The position numbers and the translations under genes are program-made. A model generated the notes under the pieces. That model ran no database searches, was not told where the DNA came from, and saw nothing but the letters and a program-made list of their open reading frames with translations. Shown piece by piece: positions 1-10,878 of a DNA stretch of 64,000 nt (position 1 is the first letter of the stretch; every line of letters starts with the position of its first letter). This DNA is from Phytophthora quininea. Taxonomy: Eukaryota; Oomycota; Peronosporomycetes; Peronosporales; Peronosporaceae. Where the stretch lies: assembly GCA_011947345.1 (NCBI GenBank), contig JAAVTG010000114.1, positions 62,001 to 126,000 on the forward strand, written 5' to 3'.

Positions 1-708
1 GAGACACGTCCTAGCCCCCCTTCCCCACACACACAAAAAAAAAATCTACGTGGCCACTACACACCCTGGGCGAAACGTTTCACCGACTTTTGCCACAAAG
101 AATGCAAAAGGCGGGAATTTTTGCGGGTGGTATCATCCACGGAGCAAGGTTTAGTTTTTTTACGGAATTTGAGTTTTTTTTACAATTTCTAATATCGGAC
201 TTTTACGGCAGTCGCAGCAAATGCGTGTAGTCCGGGTAGACCGAACACTGGGAGAGGTAGACAAAAGACATTCAGGAGGAGCTGCGGGCTCTTGCTGAGA
301 ATAGCAGGTGACGATGCTCCGAGGAGCGCACGTCCTACATACGAAGTAGGACTTCAATATCAAGCTGGATGTCGACGGATAGATCGAGCATGTTAAGGCT
401 AGGGCCGTTGCTTGCGGGAACGAACAGCAGTTCAGCAACGGTTTCGCGTGGCCTTTGCCGCGGTTATCGATATGAGCAGTGTCAAGATAATACTGGCTCA
501 GAAATAGAGGATTTCGACGAAGCCTGAGGGTATACAGAACGCGCATGCTGTAGTGGATGGTCACGACCCGGTGCCGAGGAAACGAAGCTAGAGACAAGGA
601 AGTCGTCGACACCGGTGCTCGGTGGATGGAGTTGCTGAGGATGGTGTTTGCCGTTGCAGTGCGGAGGAGCTTTGTGGTTGCAGGAGCTCAGGGTTGGAGT
701 GCAGTCGA
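1..708. other. Left flank of element B, no gene recognised
   Basis: Short open frames exist on both strands, but none shows a recognisable domain or a consistent coding pattern. This is pre-insertion target DNA of retroelement B: its last five bases plus the adjoining GACTG (709-713) reappear immediately after the right LTR at 10273-10277. Confidence 0.5.
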
Positions 709-713
709 GACTG

Positions 714-1063
714 TGCCGCGTTTACCCGGGGTTGTTACCAAAGAGGTAAGTTTATTAATGATGGAAAACAAAGCAAAAAAAATGGCGGACCTGAATTAAC
801 TTCTCTCCTGTAGTTCTCCTTGAGTCCTTGTCCAGATCCAGCGTTCATGTAGCTGTGAGCGCGTGCCTCCGGCCACTTGCATCTTGTGCCGCGCGCACCA
901 AGCCCAGTAGGAACCCGTGCCGTCATCCTTGCCTTGCTTCACTAGTGCTGCGGAGTGTGTCAGGTTGCTTCATGCCTCTCCCATTGGACTCCCACTCGAG
1001 CGCGTGGACAACTAGCGCTGCAGCAGAGCCCAAGCTTGATCTTCAACCGCAATCATGGCGACA
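714..1063 (-). repeat. 3' LTR of element B
   Basis: This 350-bp repeat starts TGCCGCG on the plus strand and ends GCGACA. It matches 9923-10272 with three substitutions. GACTG precedes it. On the minus strand the polypurine-like tract lies just inside at about 1064-1080. Confidence 0.93.
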
Positions 1064-1103
1064 TTGCCCTCTCAAGCTTGGTCGCGGCAGTAGCGTAGTT
1101 TCA

Positions 1104-4100
1104 CTAGTCGAGTTGAGCACTAAGCTCGTCGCCGCTGCTCGCGTTAACATAATCACGAACCTTGAAAGGCACATTTTGGAATAGTGTAGATAACGGCTCC
1201 CAGGAATCCTCGATTGCTTGCAAGCCGATGACGCGGGTAGCGCCGTGAAGACCCCTATTGGGGCATGTCCTACCAGTGACTGTACCCGAGTGCGATTCAA
1301 ATTCGTTTGCACGGTTGGGAGTAAGTACGGTCACTCGTGGTCATCCAAGCCATACTCCATCAGCAACGCCCGGAAAACTTGCAGCACGTCCTTATTAAGC
1401 CTCACGACGGTCCCGTTGAGCCATGGCGAGTAGACTAGGGTAAATGTGAGCTCCAGCTTCAGTCGTGCAGCGAGATGGTCATCGTTTCGTTCCGGAAATG
1501 ACTGCCTTGATCAGACAGCAGGGTCTTCGGCATACCGTACCTTGCGTACCAGAGTGTAAGCGCCTTAGCGGCGATGTAGGATGTCGGCGTCCCACAAGGA
1601 AATAGTCACAAAAATGGGAAAGCCCGTCTTTCACCACCAGGAAGTAACTTGAGTCGCAGAAACTCTCCCCAAGAGACAAAAAGTCCCAGTGAACTATCTC
1701 GTTCCGCTCATTCGCATGCAGCAGCGGGCCGTATGGTCGCGGAATTTGACGCGGGCCCTTGAAATGTTTGCAAAGTAGGCAGTGTCGAACAAACTTCGCC
1801 ACTTTGTCCTCGATCTTCGAGATGTAAAATCGCTCTTTCAGCACTTGTAACATGGCTTCCTGGCCGAGGTGTCCGTGCGAACCGCAGCGGGCAACCACGA
1901 AAATTCGAGCGATCAAGTCCTTTGCGTTATTAGGAATCCACGTGCGGTCGTCGACCATGACTACACCACCCACGTCTTCCGAAGCAAGCTGCAGCCGCGA
2001 AATCTCACGAGAGGCGGCCTGCTGAGAAGCTTGAATGTCATCACGCGTAGGAAAAACAAATCCGCTTTCACTGAGAGGGCAGAGTCGTGACAAATCGTCC
2101 ACCGGGGTGACCTGGTGACTTCGGGTCCGTACTGCGGCGACAGTGGCGGTATCACGGGCATGCCAGCGAGAGATGATGTCTGCCCAAACATTTTTCTCTC
2201 CTGGTATGTGCTGAACGGTATATTGTAGTCCACACAAACGCATGGCCCAGCGTTGTAGGCGACTCGCACGTGTTTCTTGAGCTCTACACCAGGCGCAAAA
2301 ATGTACACCAGGTTAGCGTGGTCACAGTAGAGACGAAACCCATTTGGTCGAAGAAGGAGATAGTCAAGATCATGACATGCCTTCACTCTGGGGGAAGGCC
2401 TCCTTCTCCACAACCGTCCAGTTCGTCTGTAAGCTTGAACAGCCCGCCCTTGCAAACTATCAGCTCGTGCTTCTGCTCATGCACGGGCAGTGATGCGTCC
2501 CATTGACGGACTTGTGTAAGGATAATGCTGTATCCAGTGGCAGACGCGTCTGTGAAGAGAAGTAGCTTGGCATCGGGGTCAGGAAATACCATCAGCGCAG
2601 AGTCTGCCACTAAAGACATGACAGCATCAAAGGCAGCATGCTCCTGGCCCGTCCACGTCGTCGCCACGTCGAGCGTGGTGCGGTTGCGCCTTCCGACACG
2701 CCCACGCTCGGTGTTTAACTTGTCTTGTAGTGGCGCGATTACTCGCGCGTAGTCAGGCAGTGAATCGTGCAGCCAATTGGTGGCGCACACAAAATACTGC
2801 AATTCGGCCACAGTTGTAGGTAGGGGCAGCTCAGCAAGAGCGCTGACACGGGTGGGGTCGTGACGGACGCCGTTGTTTGAAATGAGACGTCAGCACCCCA
2901 CCACAGGGTCTCCAGCTCGAACAACGACGCCTTGCCCATATTCAGCTTGAAGTTGGCCTCAGCCACCAGCTAGAAGAAGACCGCAAGCGTCTGTACGAAT
3001 TCTTGGACAGTTGGCGCGAACAAGATGACATCGTCGACCCAACGCTGAGTGAGGAATGAGGGGGCCAGCTTGGTCTGTACTTGGCTCTGAAAGTGCAGGG
3101 CAGAGTCCATTTCTCCCTGCGGGACCCGAGTTGGCGTGTAGACGCCATCTGGCGTGATAAATGAAAATACCTCGCGACTGGCCTCGTGCAAGGGCAATTG
3201 CTCGACCCCCTGCGTGAAGTCAAAACGAGGGAAGACTTTCTTGCCGTTGAATGAGTTGACCGTAGTCGCTGACAATGGCATCGTGCCAGCTATAAGAATC
3301 GTTGCTCGGTTGACAGGCCGATAGTCGATGGTCAGCCGGAACTTGTCTTGTGTGCCAGGTTTGCGTACAGGCACTACGGCACATGCCCACCGAGACGCGT
3401 TGTTCTGCTCCATCAGGCCGTTGTCAACAAGCGACTGCACGTAATCGCGGATAAATTGAGACTGCAGCGGCGCATATTTACGCGGCGGGCTGCGATGTGG
3501 AACGGCATCTGGTCTTAATGTAACTCGGAGTGGTTCGACGTCTGCCGGCGGATCAAGACCAACAGTCTCGCGCCACACGTCAGGGAATTCGTCTAGCATG
3601 TCACGAACTTGGCCGACATACTCAGGGGTAGACCGTTCACCACGGCACGATCTGTGACGGGCTTCCGTCGCGCGGTTGCCATCGCGTTGCGTGATGGCCA
3701 ATCAGACCCCGATTGTGTATCACTGGCTGGGACGGCCTCGCGTGTCGAGGCTGTCTCGTCAATCAATAAACTCAGAGTTAATCCTACCGCTTCCTTCACA
3801 GTGTACGTCGGTAACGGGCCAGAAAGCCTGGTACACGATCCATCAACTGGGTATGCGCGTCGGAAGGCCCCAGGCTTGCAGCAGGCTCCAGAATATCGTC
3901 TCCGACAGGAAATTCGTCCACTTCTCCGTCTAGCAGTGATGGGCCAGCCAATTGAGCGAGCTGTTGGTCCACGTCGATTCCAAGTCCTTTTAGCACATCG
4001 TGCCCTAACAAAAACTCATCGCCGTCGCCAACCAAAACCAAACAGGGTACCGCACGTAATGAGACCAGGCCAGCAATGGTCGTCAACTCCAAGTCGAGCA

Positions 4101-4272
4101 ATACTTCCTGGTCGCACAGCTGGACGCGGCCGTCTGCCATCACGGCAGAAGGCAGAGTCGTCACTTGGAGTGTAGGCTGTATCTCACGGAGGGCGTCGAC
4201 AGTTTCTTGGGGCATTACGCTCTTGTCGGCGCCGGTGTCTGGCGAGTACGCCATCTCCACCAGCCCGTTCAT
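1104..4272 (-). pseudogene. Element B pol remnant (protease, RT, RNase H, integrase, chromo-like tail)
   Basis: Reading down the minus strand: an aspartic protease with a DTGADKS active site (3796-4272). Then a reverse transcriptase (2970-3701) with LTIDYRPVNRA, a PTRVPQGEMDSA palm segment and WVDDV in place of the usual YxDD. Next is RNase H (about 1961-2811, LLLFTDASATG). The integrase (1479-2243) has an HHCC-type finger and the first catalytic Asp in HWDFL. Last is a tail at 1104-1334 with WEPLSTLF..VP..V..YV, resembling a degenerate chromodomain. The domains lie in different frames and the integrase core is cut short after its first Asp, so no intact polyprotein can be made. Homopolymer errors may account for some breaks but not clearly for all. 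Confidence 0.85.
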
Positions 4273-4309
4273 ACTTACAGTGCGACCACGGCTTACGTAT
4301 CTAGCGGCC

Positions 4310-5291
4310 TTAGAGCGGACAGCGCTTGTGCGTTGCTCTTTGGCCTCGCGAAACTTTTCGCTGCGCTACTTCGCGTTGAGCGTTGGTCGCTGTTGGACAG
4401 GCGGCCAGCCAGTGGGCCCCCTTGCAAAGAGGCACCCATCCTGGGGCGGGGCAGTCGTGGTGCGCGAGCAGGAGCGGACGTCGAGGTTGCAGCCGGCGTT
4501 GAGCGTGTCGGCTCGGCCTTGGCGCCAGCGTTGGCGTTGCTGGGCTTCTGGGGCTTCCGTTCTGGCCTTGCCACCTTGGAGTCAGCCTTTTAGCGTAATC
4601 CTGTGAAATCCGATGAAACCGCTGTTGCACCTTTGTATGCTCTAGTGTCAGGTCAAAGAGGGCGACGTCATCAGACTTGCAGTCACGCCTCTCTAAATCG
4701 ATAAGCCGAGTGATTTGCGACTTGAGCACGGGAGGCTGCAGATTATCGACCAGCAGGCGGCAGCGCGCCTTCATCCGGCTCTTGTAACCAGCGTCCGCTT
4801 CGTTCTCAGTTCCGATGAGACCTTGGAGTCCATTGTCCTCCACTATACCATTGAAATCCTCATAGTAGCGGAAAATGCGCGCGTCGCAGTTATCAATCGA
4901 AAAATCCATCTTTAAGTTCGCACGGAACAAAGGAGAGACGTCCGGTACAAACTCGTTCTTGAGCGTGCGGCAGCGCGCTTCCACGGCGCCCATGATGTTG
5001 GCGTCGGAGACGGACGCGATTGGCTTTTTGAGCACGTACTTGGCTAGGTTTTGAGGGTCTGGCGTCTCACCGAGCCCTTTACAGTAGCAACCACATTTTC
5101 GTACGTCTCACCCGTGGTGGTGCAGCGGTGCCGCATCTTCTCTGCGTAGCGCTCCCACTCACGGTGCCACTCAATCAGAGCAGCATGCTCCCAGCTTGTC
5201 AGCTCGGGGCCTTGATAACCTCGAAGATCGGCTGAGGGATCGACATTTCCACGTCTCCATCGGAGTTCACTGTGTAGCGTGTTCCCGGCAT
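4310..5291 (-). pseudogene. Element B gag remnant
   Basis: The likely start is the ATG at 5291 (MPGTRYTVNSDGDVEM...). Reading continues through two frameshifts near 5205 and 5060 into the long frame 4310-5035. The C-terminal region is rich in Pro, Ala and Arg and holds a CKGAHWLAACP segment, the core of a CCHC-like nucleic-acid-binding knuckle. A further frameshift separates this knuckle from the protease frame. Element A is inserted immediately upstream, between this start and the 5' LTR, so transcription from the B promoter would have to cross A. Confidence 0.75.
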
Positions 5292-5434
5292 GTTGAAGTT
5301 GACCGAACTTAATACTTCAACCGAACTTAAGCAGATGCCCGCGCCTCGAACTTAGTCGACGAAGATCGCACTTAGTTGAGGAAGCACGGTAGTCTTGAAG
5401 GTCGGTCGCAGCGCGCACCGAGGAAGAGACGACG

Positions 5435-5619
5435 TGCCGTATGCTCGACTGAGTTGTACAAAGCAAATTGAGAACTGCTTGATTTATGAAGTGCGTCGGA
5501 GACGCCTGAAGCTACTTACGAATGCATGTGATCCCGAAGCTGCTCTGGGTTCGCTTTGGCGCTGATTCTGGGTTCTGCATGGCTTCTGGGTTCTGAGTTG
5601 CCGACGGCGGGATACGACA
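5435..5619 (-). repeat. 3' LTR of element A
   Basis: A 185-bp repeat, TGCCGTATGC...GGATACGACA on the plus strand, identical by eye to 9671-9855. It is preceded by the target duplication CGACG at 5430-5434. Confidence 0.95.
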
Positions 5620-5630
5620 TTCGCCCCCAG
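5620..5630 (-). other. Polypurine tract of element A
   Basis: Minus-strand CTGGGGGCGAA lies directly upstream of the 3' LTR start (TGTCGTATCC) and four bases after the pol stop codon TAA (5635-5637). This is the expected position and composition for the plus-strand priming site. Confidence 0.8.
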
Positions 5631-5634
5631 GTCA

Positions 5635-8600
5635 TTAGTTGGTCGTGGCGGCGAAGTAGGGCTTGACTCGTCGTACGTTGATGGTCTCGGTGTAGTGACC
5701 ACGGTCGATGGTGACCGTCCCGTTAGTTCCGACGTCGGTGACTGGAAAAGGACCGTCGGTAGACTGTGCAAGCTTTGCGAGGTTGCGGGTCTTGCGTATG
5801 ATGAGAACTTGGTCGCCGATCTTGTACGTGTGGTCAATGCGTCCTTTATTCTCTCGGATATTTTCGCGGCGCGTTTGGCGTTCGCGGCGGGTGTAGGTTC
5901 GTGCCCAATTGGCGGTGAAATTGACTGCAGACATCATGTCCCTGCCGAACACTAGTTGAGCGGGTGAAGCATCCAACGTCGTGTGGTGCGTGGCTCGGAT
6001 AGCAAAGGCGACTGCTGGAAGAAGTTCAATCCAGGCTTGTTGATCGAGACGAGTCGTTCGTATCAGGTTGCCCACTACTTGATGCACGCGCTCGAGTACG
6101 CCGTTTGCTTGTGGATTCTCGACCGTCGTAGACCGAGACTGGATCCCGTAAGACTGCAGTAGTTCTTGAAATTCTCGTCCTGTAAATTCCGTGCCTTCGT
6201 CGTGAATGCAGCGCAACGGTCGAGGGTATCTGCACAACCAGTACTCATCGAGTTGTTTGGCGGTTAAAACCGAAGTTTTGTCCTCGAGTGGGGCAATCTC
6301 CACCCAGTGCGTCGCCATGTCCATCATGGTGAACGCGTAAAACTTCTGTGCGCCGGGCTCTGTCGAATACGAGTAAGGGCCAATTTGATCGACGGCGATC
6401 TCGGTCCACGGCTGCTTTTCGTGCTTCTTTGCTGGTAGTCGTCCGTAGCGCTTTTGGGGCCGTTTCCAGAGCTGGCACGTGTTGCAGTGCTTGACTAGCT
6501 GTTCCACAGCTCGTTTCATGCCAGGCCAGTAGACTGCAGCAGACATCGTGAGGTACATTCTCGTCTTTCCAGGATGCAGGAGAACGTGATGGTAGAAGTG
6601 TAAGTCTTGCTCCCGAAGATCAGAGGGGATCACGAATTGCTGTTTCTGCGTCGCGAGCATGTCAATACCTGAGATCGTCTTGATCGTAAACTTGCGTGGA
6701 TATTTCTCTGCTGCTGCCTTGAGCTCTTCATCTGCACGCTGAGCCTCGGCGAGGCGTTCGTAGTTGAGTGGATAATATTCCTCTAAGGTCATGACGAGCA
6801 GTTCGTCGTTGTCTTCTGGGGCCGGCAGTCGAGATAAGGCGTCTGCAACGATGTTGTCTTGTCCTTCGATGTATTGGATAACAGGGCCAAATTCTTCGAG
6901 CAGTAGACGCCAGCGCATGACGCGACTTGAGGTGAAGTTCGCACAGGAAAGGTTCTTGTGGTCTGTGTGCACCGTCAAACGCTGTCCAAACAGCATGCTC
7001 CGAAATTCCTTGAGGGTTTCCACAATTGATAGCAGCTCCTGCTCCATCACTGTGTAGTGCTGCTGGGCTCCAGTGAGTTTGCGACTGTAAAATGTCAGTG
7101 GTTTACCTTCTTGCGAGATGACGCCACCCAACTGTACGCCTGATGCGTCAGTGTGAATGTCAAAGGTTTTGCTGTAGTCTGGGTAATGTAGCAACGTTTC
7201 TCGCTGCATGAGAAGCTTGATCTTGTCGAAAGCATCTTAGTGAACACTCTGCCAACTCCACGGTGTTTTGTTGGAGGTTAGTGCAGATAATGGTGCCACT
7301 AAGTGGGCCCGTCGAGGCCACACATCTCGGTAGTAGTTTACCATCCCGAGGAAATGGCGTAGCTAATTGCGGTTGCGAGGCGTGGCAATCCGCTGGATGG
7401 CTGCGATCTTAGCAGGTTGAGGCATGAGACCTTCTGGAGTGAGCTTGTACCCCAGAAACTCGGTTTCTTTCGCGGCGAAGCGACACTTCTTCACATTGAC
7501 AGTCAGTCCGGCGTCGCGCAAGCGGTCAAATACAACTCGTACATGGTCCAGGTGATCCAAGAAGTTGGTTGTCGTCACAATCACCACATCGTCCAGGTAA
7601 CAGCGAACAAACTCCAAATCCCCAAGTAGCAGTGCAATGCGAGCTTGAAAATGATCCGGTGCAGTTGATACACCCATGGGTAGTCGCAGGTAGCGATAGT
7701 TCCCGAATGGTAGGATGAAAGCCGTGAGCAGTGACGACTTGTGAGTCAGTAGAATAGCATAGTACCCCATATTGAGATCAATGATCGTCACGTATACATA
7801 ACGAGGCACACTGCGTAGCAAGTCATTGATTTTGGGCAGCGGCCACGGTTGGCGCTCCAGTTGCTCATTGAGGCGGCGGAGATCGTTAAGCACGCGGATG
7901 GTCTTGTCCTTCTTGGGAATCACAAACGTTGGGCTACCCAAATGACTTTCCGTGTCTCTGCATATCACTCCGAGCCCCTCGAGGCGTGCGATCTCCTTGC
8001 GTACAGCAGCTAGCTGGCTTTGGGGGATTGGGTACGGCCGAGAGTGACACGGCTTTAGCGAAGGCTTCGTAGGTATTTCGTAGGGCTCACCGCGCCACGT
8101 TCCTAGCTTTCCACTGAATAGCGTCGTCTCGTAGCCCTTGAGGAAGGTCAAGAGCTCGTTCTTCTCGTCCGAGCTGAGGTGATCAGGGAGGTGCTGCTCC
8201 AGTGGCTCGGGTTTGTAGTCCGCATCGAGAATGTCAAGCTGGCGAGTTTCAGCTGCGTCAATGGCACTCGCGACTTCTTGCGTGTGCTGATTCACGACGT
8301 CGTCAGCAAGTGCGGCTACTGCTTCTTGTAGCTGCTTCTTAGTCATGGCGCTGTTGTTTATGTGCATGGGAATCGTTGAGCCGTCCCACGTGATCGTCTT
8401 GTCTGCGAAATCGAGCACCACGCCGAGGTGAGTGAGGGCATCTCGTCCAAAGATGATGCCGTACGGTAGTTGGTCCACAACGAAGCAAGTCCAGTGCACG
8501 GTGCGCTGTTCTCCGAACTCCGTAAGCTGCAATTCCAGCTCCAGTTGACCTTTTGCTGCAAGTGTACCCTTAGGTAAGTCGAAAGACTTTGTCACTGGTG

Positions 8601-8844
8601 TCATCTTGGCTAATAGCGTCTTGTCCAGCAACGAATCGATCACCAATGTTCTGCTGGCGCCTGAATCGACCAGCGCAGTGAAGAACCTGCTGCACCCGGT
8701 ACCTTTGAGACGAACAATCGTCTCGCATTTGACGTCAACGTGTTCATCGACATCGGTGATGGCGTGGAGCTCATCGGATGGTCCATCAGGCAGGCCGCAG
8801 TAGTTTAGCTCCTCCTGGGCCTTCTTTTCTGCTGAAAATGGCAC
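5635..8844 (-). pseudogene. Element A pol (protease-RT-RNase H-integrase) with two in-frame stops
   Basis: One reading frame runs the whole length apart from TAG at 7363-7365 and TAA at 7237-7239. The first part carries an aspartic protease (ALVDSGASRTLV), then RT with LRLPMGVSTAPDHFQ and the catalytic YLDDV. The stops fall in the RT to RNase H connection (around LRHFLGMVNYYR). The second part (5635-7209) has RNase H (FDIHTDASG), an HHCC zinc finger (H..H..CNTCQLW) and an integrase core. Its three catalytic acidic residues are visible in AVDQIG, CIHDEG and NGVLERVHQ. Apart from the stops the domains look well preserved. Both stops could derive from Gln codons by a single C-to-T change. Confidence 0.88.
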
Positions 8845-9632
8845 TCCTCGTTGGAGTGCGAGCTCGTATGGTGGTGATCACACCACTTGCCGCTGTCACT
8901 GCCACCGCTGGGTTTTGGCTTCGTCGAGGTTGGGCCCGACTTTTTCTTGCCCTTGTTCTTGTTCGAGTGGCCTGGCTGCTGACCTTGTCGGCGCTCGTTA
9001 CCGCTTTTCTCGCGACGTTCTTGATTTCGTTCTAGGCGTGTGAAGTAGCGTGCGAGCTCGGACAGTGTCGTCAGCTCCTTGCCGCTATCGTCGTTCTTGT
9101 CTTGCCACTCCATTGGCATACTCTTGCGGAAGTAGTAGCGAAGCGTTTTCTCAGGAACAGGCTCATCGTCCACGGGTAGGACGCCCACCAATGAAGCGAT
9201 ATTTCGCATCTCGGCGAGATGTTGGTGCGCGGACACGGTGCGAGCCTTTCGACTGTTCTTGAGCTTGTCGAGAAGATATTCACGAGGGTCACGAACAAGA
9301 AACTCCATAGCCACTTCACGCATGAATTCTTTGAACGTGTCGACTGTCTCTTCTTTGGGTGCTGCAGCGTTGAAGGCATCCAGCGCTTCGTCACGCAAGA
9401 TAATGCGGGCATTCTGGAAAAGGATGTCACCTTCCTTGCGTTTAGCCCATCCCTTGAGGTTGATAAGCTTCTCGAAGGACTTCAACCAGGTCAACCGCTG
9501 GATGGTGTTGCCTGCGCTAAAGGTTTCGATAAGAACCTTGACGCGATCTTCGTGTCCTTCTTGACCGTAAGCCACGTAGTAGGTGAGTTGCTCTGGCTGC
9601 GTGCGCGTCGCGTGCTAAGAAGCCGTCGCCAT
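8805..9632 (-). pseudogene. Element A gag with an in-frame stop at codon 6
   Basis: The frame starts at the ATG at 9630-9632 and reads Met-Ala-Thr-Ala-Ser, then TAG (9615-9617). It is then open to 8805 and shows a capsid-like helical region (WLKSFEKLINLKGW). A basic C-terminal tail follows, with a CDHHHTSSHSNEEC knuckle of the CHHC-like variant seen in some Gypsy gags. It overlaps the pol frame by about 40 bp (8805-8844), so pol expression would need frameshifting or an unlinked start. The stop probably abolishes gag unless read through or re-initiated. Confidence 0.8.
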
Positions 9633-9670
9633 GCCCCGTGCCAATGCCTTGGTTGGTTTGAATATTCAAA

Positions 9671-9855
9671 TGCCGTATGCTCGACTGAGTTGTACAAAGC
9701 AAATTGAGAACTGCTTGATTTATGAAGTGCGTCGGAGACGCCTGAAGCTACTTACGAATGCATGTGATCCCGAAGCTGCTCTGGGTTCGCTTTGGCGCTG
9801 ATTCTGGGTTCTGCATGGCTTCTGGGTTCTGAGTTGCCGACGGCGGGATACGACA
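9671..9855 (-). repeat. 5' LTR of element A
   Basis: 185 bp, identical by eye to the 3' LTR at 5435-5619 and followed by the target duplication CGACG at 9856-9860. No standard tRNA primer-binding site could be recognised just inside it (minus strand TTTGAATATTC...). Confidence 0.95.
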
Positions 9856-9922
9856 CGACGGCTGGACAGTCGACGACGTCGGGATCAACAAACTCACGCT
9901 TCGAAGAGCGCAAAACTAGCTT

Positions 9923-10272
9923 TGTCGCGTTTACCCGAGGTTGTTACCAAAGAGGTAAGTTTATTAATGATGGAAAACAAAGCAAAAAAAATGGCGGACC
10001 TGAATTAACTTCTCTCCTGTAGTTCTCCTTGTGTCCTTGTCCAGATCCAGCGTTCATGTAGCTGTGAGCGCGTGCCTCCGGCCACTTGCATCTTGTGCCG
10101 CGCGCACCAAGCCCAGTAGGAACCCGTGCCGTCATCCTTGCCTTGCTTCACTAGTGCTGCGGAGTGTGTCAGGTTGCTTCATGCCTCTCCCATTGGACTC
10201 CCACTCGAGCGCGTGGACAACTAGCGCTGCAGCAGAGCCCAAGCTTGATCTTCAACCGCAATCATGGCGACA
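9923..10272 (-). repeat. 5' LTR of element B
   Basis: A 350-bp repeat starting TGTCGCG and ending GCGACA on the plus strand, so its ends are short inverted repeats. It differs from 714-1063 at three positions and is followed by GACTG at 10273-10277. Confidence 0.93.
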
Positions 10273-10277
10273 GACTG

Positions 10278-10878
10278 CAATCCAGCAGCACCACAAGGAT
10301 GTAACCGAGTCGCAGATCCCAGATATAGCAAGGGGCTAGCTCTGTGGGAAGGCGCGAAGCGAATTGGTAGATACTTTTGCATTTGCCTTCAATCAAGCAA
10401 CCAACTCTTGCATTCGCACAGCGTGATACACGTCACACATGTAAAGCTACGACTAAGGAAAATTTGACACTTTTCATTCGAGCCGTGGGTGAAGACAAGC
10501 CTTACCCAAAACTTGTCAAACTTCTCTGGGATGAGGGCATCACACCAAGCCCGGCATGTGACTCTCGCCGTCGTTGCTGGACGCTTCCTGGCTGTTGGTA
10601 CGTGAATCGTCACCTTGTTCTCGCCGTAGAAGTCGATGTACGCTGTCGAAATATCTGGTGTGTGGCCTTTTGGTATCGCTAGAGGTTCTCCTGAAACGCT
10701 TCCCAATTCACACGATATAATACTCCTCCGCAGCCAGTGGAAGCTTCTCGCAGCTTCTCGAAAGTATAGTTGTCGGTGCGAGGGATGGCTCCTAATTCGT
10801 TCCCAGCAGAGGATTCTAAAATGAAAGGCTCAGGTGGATGACAGCCAAAGTTTGAGCGTCAGAACGTCAGAATAATTT
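10278..10878. other. Right flank of element B, no gene recognised
   Basis: A 105-codon minus-strand frame (10389-10706) is open but shows no family I recognise. The rest has scattered stops. The stretch separates the retroelement from the 3' end of the RNase T2 gene. Confidence 0.45.

Larger units (their letters stand above)
5435..9855 (-). mobile_element. Ty3/Gypsy LTR retrotransposon A (young, nested in element B)
   Basis: This 4,421-bp element has two 185-bp LTRs (5435-5619 and 9671-9855) that look identical throughout. A perfect 5-bp target duplication CGACG lies at 5430-5434 and 9856-9860. Gag (8805-9632) and pol (5635-8844) read on the minus strand in overlapping frames. Pol order is protease, RT, RNase H, integrase. 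The polypurine tract (5620-5630) lies between the pol stop and the 3' LTR. Identical LTRs imply a recent insertion. Even so, gag has one and pol has two in-frame nonsense codons, so this copy looks non-autonomous. Confidence 0.95.
714..10272 (-). mobile_element. Ty3/Gypsy LTR retrotransposon B (decayed, host of nested element A)
   Basis: The element is bounded by two 350-bp direct repeats beginning TG and ending CA (714-1063 and 9923-10272). They are flanked by a perfect target duplication GACTG at 709-713 and 10273-10277. Coding order on the minus strand is gag, aspartic protease, reverse transcriptase, RNase H, integrase and a chromo-like tail, which is the Ty3/Gypsy order. Subtracting nested element A and its 5-bp duplication leaves about 5.13 kb. 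A purine-rich tract ending GAGAGGGCAA (minus strand) abuts the left LTR and fits the polypurine tract. The two LTRs differ at three visible positions (about 0.9%), so B is older than A. Its frames are broken in many places, so it is not autonomous. Confidence 0.93.

Noticed and set aside
9600..9670. tRNA primer-binding site next to the 5' LTR of element A
   Set aside because: The sequence just inside the LTR (TTTGAATATTC on the minus strand) does not match a common tRNA 3' end that I can recall with confidence.
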